A stretch of 64,000 bases of DNA from Angiostrongylus vasorum (taxonomy: Eukaryota > Nematoda > Chromadorea > Rhabditida > Metastrongylidae), in NCBI GenBank assembly GCA_018806985.1, contig JADANN010000335.1, positions 62,001 to 126,000 of the forward strand. Reading direction: 5' to 3'. A program made the position numbers and the translations under genes. The notes beneath the pieces were generated by a model, which saw nothing but the letters and a program-made list of their open reading frames with translations, was not told where the DNA came from and did not search any database. Position 1 is the stretch's first letter. Every line of letters begins with the position of its first letter. Positions 57,901-64,000 of this stretch are shown here, piece after piece.

Positions 57901-60900
57901 ATTAGCGTAAGCTGGGTGAAAGACGAAAGAATGATCCTGAGCAATAATTATTAAACCGACGTGTGCAAAAACTTCAGCTTTTAATCAAACAGTGATGTCT
58001 AGCAGTTTTACATTTCACTGGAAGCGGGAACCACAGCAGTCAGGATTTCCAGTATTCACTAGAAGAGTGAGCGAGGCACGTAGCCTTATCACCTTTTAAT
58101 GAAAGCGAAAGCTATGGCGTCTTGTGCCATTGCCCAACACAGAGCGGAAAACACAGCACGGAGTACCATTGTTGCCGTTCATTTGGTACGGGATCCGTGG
58201 TGTCCAGTACCATCGCACTACACTGGCCAACAGTTTCACATTTCACTGGAGGCGAGAATCATAGCGCTCAGGAACACCAGCGTTCACTACGAGAGTGAAT
58301 GAGGGCGCTCAGCATTACCAGCTTCCAATAAAAGCGGGTACCGTGTTGTCCAGCACCATTGCCCTACACTGGCCTCGTGAAATGCACTCACACAGCACCA
58401 CCATTGCTGTCGTTCGTTTGGTTTATGATCCGCAGCGTCCAAACCCGAGCAGCCTTCACTAGGAGCGGGAACGTCCGTGCCGGGCATTATGGCCCTAGAT
58501 AGTGAGCGCGGGAAACGCAGCACACAGCATCGTTGCCCTTCACATCGTGAGAAATCGGTGAGGTCCGGCATTTCTAGACTGGACTAAGGAAACAACTATA
58601 GCGCCCAGCACCTTTAGGTTCAAGTGGAAACGAGAGCCCGGTGTCCCATTCGGGAAATCGTTCTTGAGATAATTTCCATGCCTCATTCATTTTGTGTACT
58701 TCACATTTCCTATCATATTTTTATGTGATTCCTTCACAGTTGCTGTCAAATCGACTCTACCTGCTTTTTCATACGTTAAGGCGGTTGCTTAAGTTTACGT
58801 GATTGTCATATTGGTTAACGCCTAACTTCATGCGTTTTGCTACACTGCTGATTTTTGGAAATATGCAGCAATTTTTCGATAGCTAGAGGGTCTCAGAGCT
58901 TGAGAACGCGATACAATTGTCGAGTAGGCGGTGCTCTATTGTCCTATTGTTATTCATAGTATGTATTCTCCTATTTCCTGTGTTTTACTGTAGTGTAGCA
59001 TACAGGCATACAGCCACTTTAGTGGCGGTTTGAGTGTGTTTCGCAACTCGTGTTTATTTCAATATTTTTACACTTACCCACTCCAACGACGGATCTCCTT
59101 CATACAGGGATCCGTTATCGCGAGGCAGCGCGGCGCCTCCTAAGGTGGCACATAGTGGGTTTATCGAGGACGAAAAGCGACCTTACGCTTTCCTGAAAAG
59201 CCAGCAGATCCAGGGGATGGATTCTGGGTTCCTCCTGCGTAGCTCTGACATATTTGTGATTACCAAAGCAAACGCATGCATGCGTGCGTGCTACAGGTTC
59301 GGGAGCACATATTCATTGATGCATGTGTGTTCTCGCTCGTGCGCATTGCATTTTACGAGGCATTCGCCCAAAAGCCTGCAACCAAGCGACTGGGAAAAAC
59401 ATGCGAGGTGGTTAGGAGTCCTTCCAATAAGTGAGCTCTTCCTTTACTTTGGGAGAGATCGGCTGGATAACCGTGTGTATCCAGCTTCCACGTTCAGAGC
59501 TCAGCAATCCATAAGTCGGTATCATGCTAAACACAGTAAAATAGACGGGCCTCATCACCCTGTTCCGAAAGTGCTCCAGATACGGGGAGTTGTTATGAAC
59601 GAGGACGGTGAGGCAGCCACTCTAAGCTGCCTAAAACGCAAAGGACTAAGGTGACGATCTGTATTTCAAATGCACGCGCACTCGCATCTGAGGCTTCGAT
59701 AAAAAAATTGATCATGCAAGCAAGAAAGATAAGGTACGACGTCATCGGCCTGGCCGAGACGAGACGACGCCACCCATTCAACGCCGTCTATGACACCGAA
59801 GAACTGTTCCTTGGAATATGCGACAGTAGAAGAGTCGGCTGGGTCGCCGTTCTCGTCAACGCGAGTCTGTCCATGGACTTCGATTCATTCCAACAACCAA
59901 TAACCCGAATCGGACGTTTACGATTGAAGAGATGCGGATCAATACCGGCTTTGACAATCTTCGTCGTTTACGCGCCGACATCAAACTATGACCAAGAAGA
60001 AGTCAAAGCGTTCTATATGGACTTGGAGAAGTTCTATAGAGAAGAACATACATCCTCCAAGGTAATCATTGGAGAATTTAACGCCGAGATTGGACTTAGC
60101 AGGACTCTGAAACCTCACATTGTTACCCACGAATAAGAAAGAAAAAGAGCACGGTGGGCGGTTGCCTCCGGTTATAATGAAGACTAAGACTATCCATTGT
60201 AGCTTGCAGTTCCAGTGGCTCACTCTCAACGCTGATGCGGGAGTCTTCTAGTGGAGAGTACAATTAACGATAGAGACCACGTCATAGAAAATCGAAGGTT
60301 TTGCCAATTCTACGCGGAATCAGACCATCGCATTTCTCGCGCAAGATTCCATTTTTTAGTGGAAAGGAAAAAGTCGCTAAATTCGAAAAAAACGAAGTTC
60401 AATACCTACCTTAAACTTATGTTCATTCAGTTCATTAGTCGGCTTTTTACGAAGACGCCGTTTTTTAATAATACCAACAAGGGATACGACCGACTCATTC
60501 AACATCTACACGTTAGCACTACGAAAGCTGATTCGAAGCTCAGCAAGAGACGCCTGTCTCCAGAAAAAAACTCGAGCTGATAAGCCCGCGTGTAATTGAA
60601 CGAGTTACAGACAACCGCGAACTAACGTTCGAACTTGTAAAACAATGCAGATGGGCGATAAAAGAAGGTCTTAACGAGAGAACAGCAACTGTGACGGAAG
60701 CTGCAGAGGCTACTAAAGCCATTTGCAAAGCACGCCGAACCTTCGGGGATTGCAAAACCGAGATGATTGCACTCCAACGCTAAAACGGAACAGTTACAGC
60801 TTTCCAGAAAGGTAATGGAGAAATTATTCCCGATTACCATTGGGATCCATTCAATAGCCAGGTCATCCTGCCCTCATATGAAATAAAAGAAGATGTTGTG

Positions 60901-62924
60901 CCATCGGTTCTGCCCACCGAAACCCGACATGCTATTTCGTCGGTGAAGAATCGAACAACACCAGGTCCGGACAGGATAAGACCAGAACACCTGAAGAACC
61001 TTCCGCTAGTCCTCGTAAGTACACTGGCTCGGCTTTTCACACGTTACCCTGTCTGAATGCAAGATTCTTATTCAATGGAAGGTCGACAACTACGTGTTAT
61101 TGTTCAGAAAGGTTAGCATCTACGATATCGACTATCTCCTAATCTGCTTGCTCTCTGTCATCTGCAAACTCCACTTGAGTCATCCTGAGTAGGAATGAGA
61201 GAAAACGTGATGAACAGTAGCCATGTGAGGAAGCAGGGCTCGGGAAAGCGTTAAGTACGATGGACCAAATCCACTCGACAACAAGACTCATTGAAGTATC
61301 GGAAGTACAGAAGACCGCTCTGTCTCACTTTCATCCCTTTAAAGAAGACCTTTGACTCAACTGAGATAGAAGCAGTTATAGAAGCGCTGGACAGTCAAGG
61401 AGTCTCTACTCAGCACATAAAGTTTCTTCGTGAGCTGTATAAAAAATTTTACAACCAAGATGTCGAAATTCTACAACGATATTTATGTCGGCGTCAAAAG
61501 AGGGGTTAGGCAAGGCGATACCATCTCGCCTAAATTATTTCCTACAACCATCGAGAACGTCATACGAACTAGAATTGGACAACGTGGTAGTGAAAATCGA
61601 AGATCGCAATTACCCTATCTTTGCTTTACAGATGATGTCGTTCTTATAACACCAAATATTCAAGCAGAGCGAATGCCTGCCAATTTGATAAAGCCTGTGG
61701 AAAAAATTATTCTTTGACTAATTCTCACAAAGACGATGTCCATGTGGAATGGATTGGTTCCACATGCCCCATTCACTCAGCGGAACGAATACCTCCGAAT
61801 GATTCAGGCAAGTCCATCCAATTAGAGAAGTCAACGTGATGAACGACTTAGCTGTACAGATGAGCAGGAGGAAGCGAGCTGCTCGGGGGAACTTTCAAAA
61901 GTATCGCGGATGCAGTAGGGAGAACAAAAGACACCCGACTCCAGGCCCACCTTCACGTTTCTTCTTTCCCTCAGTGTATGCTTCATAAACCTACCTGGTC
62001 GTTACGTACATAGGACGAAAGATCACTCAGCAGCATAGAATAAGCAGTCGAAAGGACGACGCTAGGAGTGTCCACTACCACGTAAATAAGGGAAGAGGTC
62101 CAAAGCTCCAACCTTCGTCAACGATAAGAAATCAAAGATGCCGTTCTATACACCAAACTGTCGAAGATAAGGTGATCCGGACGCATCATATGTATGAACG
62201 ACAACCAGTGGACAACAGGCGTTAGTGAACAGTTTTCTCCGGATGTCAAACGTACAGCAGGAAGATTATGGACCCAACGCTTAGAGTTCTTCATGAAAAC
62301 CCCTAGAAGTAAAATATGGTTCTCAGTGAGTCTCCAGAGCGAACAGAATCCATTCTGCTGCTGTTGAACGCAGCTGGGAGAAATGGATTGTTTACTGCCG
62401 AACGCTAGAGTCACTCGACCATCACTAGGACGACAGATGATCCCCATTCCACACGACAACCGTGGTTCATCATGCATACTGGGATGAAATAACAGTTATA
62501 AATTTCAGGTCACTGAACACACGTGTCACGCCTGATATCTGTGTTGAGTAAGCCAACGATACAAAAACCATGAAAAGGAAATGCATTTGATGCACTGCTC
62601 TTCGTCCACTTTCTTCTTTTTTTCCTTCACGCATTGCGTGCAATGCATATTGAGCCTTACGTGCTGAAGGATGTTTTCTAATGCCTATGTCAGATCAGCA
62701 GAAATCACAGCTAATCATTAAACAGTCTTCTAATCAGTAAATGAATTACTGTAGGTGACTATTAAAAAAAACTTCTAACTACTGACAAGATACTGCTCAT
62801 ATTCAGGTCATCTTGTCCTCTTGACGTTAAACACTATCCGTTCGATCGCCAAATTTGTACGTTGAGCTACGGTAGTTGGGCTTATGACGGCTCGAAGATT
62901 GACTTGGTGCTGATTTCCGAAAAG
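51947..62924 (+). CDS. Nicotinic acetylcholine receptor-type Cys-loop channel subunit (partial)
   Basis: This is the extracellular ligand-binding domain of a pentameric ligand-gated channel at the plasma membrane. Exons: 51947-52077, 56760-56914, 57427-57519 and 62807-62924, all phase-consistent. Exon [31 protein letters not shown]. Exon [18 protein letters not shown] and the loop A block [12 protein letters not shown] (Asn completed in the next exon). Exon [13 protein letters not shown] (loop E region). Exon D: the Cys-loop [17 protein letters not shown] with exactly 13 residues between cysteines, and loop [10 protein letters not shown] with its Trp. The signal peptide exon, the loop C region (where vicinal Cys would mark an alpha subunit) and the membrane helices were not found, so the subtype is open. 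Introns of 4.7 and 5.3 kb hold RTE copies. Confidence 0.9.
52318..52600 (-). repeat. SINE family A copy
   Basis: Inverted, near full length, from AAAGGATGAAGCCCTCGGTG to CCACTGCGCCACACGCGCCC. It lies in the receptor's intron 52078-56759. Confidence 0.87.
52641..52669 (+). repeat. AT dinucleotide microsatellite
   Basis: About 13 uninterrupted AT units immediately beyond the SINE head. Confidence 0.95.
52925..55978 (+). mobile_element. RTE-type LINE (subfamily 1), long copy with nested insertion
   Basis: The plus strand carries most of an RTE polyprotein broken by frameshifts. The endonuclease start is [20 protein letters not shown], with [16 protein letters not shown]. The middle of the endonuclease is rearranged near 53.3 kb. 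The linker is [17 protein letters not shown]. The RT runs from [20 protein letters not shown] through [30 protein letters not shown] and [12 protein letters not shown] (motif A) to [10 protein letters not shown] near 55139 (motif C, with the catalytic DD). The C-terminus ends in [11 protein letters not shown], then the tail CAGGTGATACAAGTGATACA at 55958. A family B element is inserted at about 54165-54388. It lies in sense orientation within the receptor intron. Confidence 0.9.
54165..54388 (+). repeat. Family B element nested in RTE
   Basis: About 220 bases interrupt the RTE between ATGAAATAAAGGAGG and GATGCATATGTTGTACC, where the copy at 60.88 kb reads straight through. The insert begins TTATTTACTGCCTACTC and contains GGACAATAGCGCG and GGACCGCAGG-type blocks. 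It is flanked by AAAGGAGG and AAAGAGG, a possible imperfect target-site duplication. Confidence 0.75.
57580..57790. repeat. Family E repeat, copy 2
   Basis: Counterpart of 15575-15790. It shares CCCGTCATCACATCTA, CCCAGCACTTCTTCCATTC and TGGTCGAGTTGATC. It lies in the receptor's last resolved intron. Confidence 0.6.
58009..58640 (+). repeat. Degenerate tandem repeat, about 230 bp unit
   Basis: CATTTCACTGGAAGCGGGAA near 58012 recurs as CATTTCACTGGAGGCGAGAA near 58244, with similar following order (CAGGA...TTCACTA...AGAGTGA; CACCATTGCCCTACACTGG). A third, weaker unit starts near 58455 (CACTAGGAGCGGGAAC). Confidence 0.6.
59640..62420 (+). mobile_element. RTE-type LINE (subfamily 1), long decayed copy
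   Basis: The endonuclease is clearer here than in the other copy: [49 protein letters not shown] and the catalytic-type block EFNAEIG near 60080. Then come [16 protein letters not shown] (60.96 kb), [18 protein letters not shown] (61.35 kb) and [10 protein letters not shown] (61622, an FTDD variant of the RT core). The C-terminal remnant ends around 62420 near TCACTCGACCATCACTAGG. Frameshifts are frequent. It lies in sense in the receptor intron 57520-62806. Confidence 0.87.
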
Positions 62925-63062
62925 GTTTGTTCGCGCATCAACGCTAAAACTTAATAAAAAGTCCCTGGTTTTCTTTCTGAATAGTCCATTTTTAGGTGAT
63001 CAAAGCAATTATTTGATGAGCACCGAATGGGATCTGTTACAAATTAGGTAACCTAAAGAGTT

Positions 63063-63124
63063 TTTTAACACTAGTAACTGTTTAGATTCCGTTTCCAGAA
63101 TCTAAAGAGTTACTAGTGTTAAAA
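63063..63124. repeat. Perfect-looking 27 bp inverted repeat (hairpin)
   Basis: The arms 63063-63089 and 63098-63124 match with one mismatch and leave an 8-base loop. The arm begins TTTTAACACTAGTAACT. It lies 140 bases after the last resolved receptor exon. Confidence 0.9.
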
Positions 63125-63387
63125 AGTGTTAGTACCTGAATTTGAAGGCGATTAATTTTTCTCATAAAGATATAATGTTTGTTGAAACTACTTTGTATTT
63201 ATAATAAGCGCACGCCAAGGCGTTGTAAGCATGCATATTGATCTTTTCCGAAATTCTGTCAATATGTTTTGTACACGCTGCCGCACTGTGTTCTTCCGAA
63301 TACTCTCCATCAATAAACTTCGCCAGATACGTCAGTTCAAAAGGAAAGCTAAAAAAAGAATTTTTATTTCATTCCTTTTACTCCCAG

Positions 63388-63510
63388 CTTAACTGGTTTA
63401 AATGCCGATTTGAGCTCCCAGATCAATCCCGGTGATGAGTGATTGCTAATGGCAGCGCTAGGTAGAAAACTAGCGACGTAAACACAGAGCAAGGGCCTCC
63501 GTGGCGCAAT
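63388..63510 (+). repeat. Family B fragment
   Basis: AGCTTAACTGGTTTAAATGC, GATCAATCCCGGTGATGAG and TGATTGCTAATGGCA match the family B spacer near 2420-2495. It is followed by a tRNA-like GGGCCTCCGTGGCGCAATGA. Confidence 0.65.
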
Positions 63511-63900
63511 GAGTAAATAAGTAGAATTATCACTTGAGTGGTTTTTTGACTAGCCCAATAAATAGCGAAACTAATGTTATGCGCGAAAGTTCACTGTTGC
63601 CAACGCAAGATGACGTAATAAATTTTATCCACTTGGGTGTCTATTAGGCAGATGCTTCTATATTTCGACATTTTTTACAACTTTCAATTGAAATCATTCG
63701 AATTTAATAGTCTGAATACGCGTTCAAATGCCACTTTGTGGCAGGCACAGGTCTTACTGATTTTAGCGCCGAAAAGAGTTCCGTAGTGTATAGTTGTTGT
63801 CCGGATGCTCCTTATCCGTTCGTGAATATTCATATCAGCATCGAACGACGCCCAATGTTCTACGTGAGTTTACGACTATCCATTCTTTAAAAAACGTATA

Positions 63901-64000
63901 AATGCGCCATGCATTCAGAATTCATTGTCGTAGAAGGTGACTGAATGCATATCTGGCCTTTACAATGACTCGCGGTAGCCTATCGATGTATCGAGCCAGT
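63901..64000 (-). repeat. SINE family A copy, cut by window end
   Basis: Body sequence from AATGCGCCATGCATTCAG to ATCGATGTATCGAGCCAGT; the head lies beyond the window. Confidence 0.85.

Noticed and set aside
58287..58571. 94-codon minus ORF
   Set aside because: Lies within the degenerate tandem array.
1..64000. CRISPR arrays, bacterial operons, riboswitches
   Set aside because: None seen; the window is clearly metazoan and repeats are dispersed or fold-back, not regularly spaced arrays.

Overview
This window is eukaryotic DNA, almost certainly from a clade V (rhabditid/strongylid, hookworm-like) nematode. The evidence is short exons separated by AT-rich introns with TTTCAG-type acceptors, and proteins that read as nematode orthologues. 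The strongest clue is a mev-1 (succinate dehydrogenase cytochrome b560) gene directly upstream of ced-9 (Bcl-2 family) on the same strand, the arrangement known as a bicistronic operon in C. elegans. The species cannot be fixed from the sequence alone.

Genes, left to right. A DHX35-like DEAH-box RNA helicase is on the minus strand and runs off the left edge (1-3087). A complete or nearly complete arx-4/ARPC2 (Arp2/3 complex subunit 2) is on the plus strand (5018-11818), with a 5.2 kb second intron filled by two RTE retrotransposons. Tail to tail with it, on the minus strand, lie ced-9 (16136-13024), mev-1 (17826-16415), a POLE3/CHRAC17-type histone-fold protein (24206-20453), a neuferricin/CYB5D2 (tag-131-like) haem-binding MAPR protein (28532-25672), and the last two exons of an unidentified gene (32594-31954). 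From about 33 kb to 49 kb I find no gene I can name, only repeats and a few orphan exon-like ORFs. The ligand-binding half of a nicotinic acetylcholine receptor subunit is on the plus strand (51947-62924) and continues beyond what I could resolve; its introns carry two more RTE copies.

Repeats make up a large share of the window. (A) About 19 copies or fragments of a tRNA-derived SINE with A and B boxes and an ATCCTTTT-type tail. (B) A fold-back element, once forming a large palindrome in the helicase intron and once nested inside an RTE. (C) Thirteen copies of a 0.35-0.4 kb element with a conserved 5' hairpin that I cannot assign to a known family. (D) Penelope-type sequence, with reverse transcriptase and GIY-YIG remnants, and hammerhead-ribozyme-like motifs at five loci. 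(E) A 0.2 kb element present twice. RTE retrotransposons of two subfamilies occur as long copies (5.5-8.2, 8.5-9.8, 52.9-56.0 and 59.6-62.4 kb) and as 3' fragments.

The most interesting features are the conserved mev-1/ced-9 operon, which has two unusual splice sites, and the hammerhead-like motifs associated with Penelope-type sequence. Two genes appear to carry an extra base in a homopolymer run, which suggests assembly error rather than gene loss. Exon borders were set by reading frame, intron phase and similarity to known protein families; no search was run.
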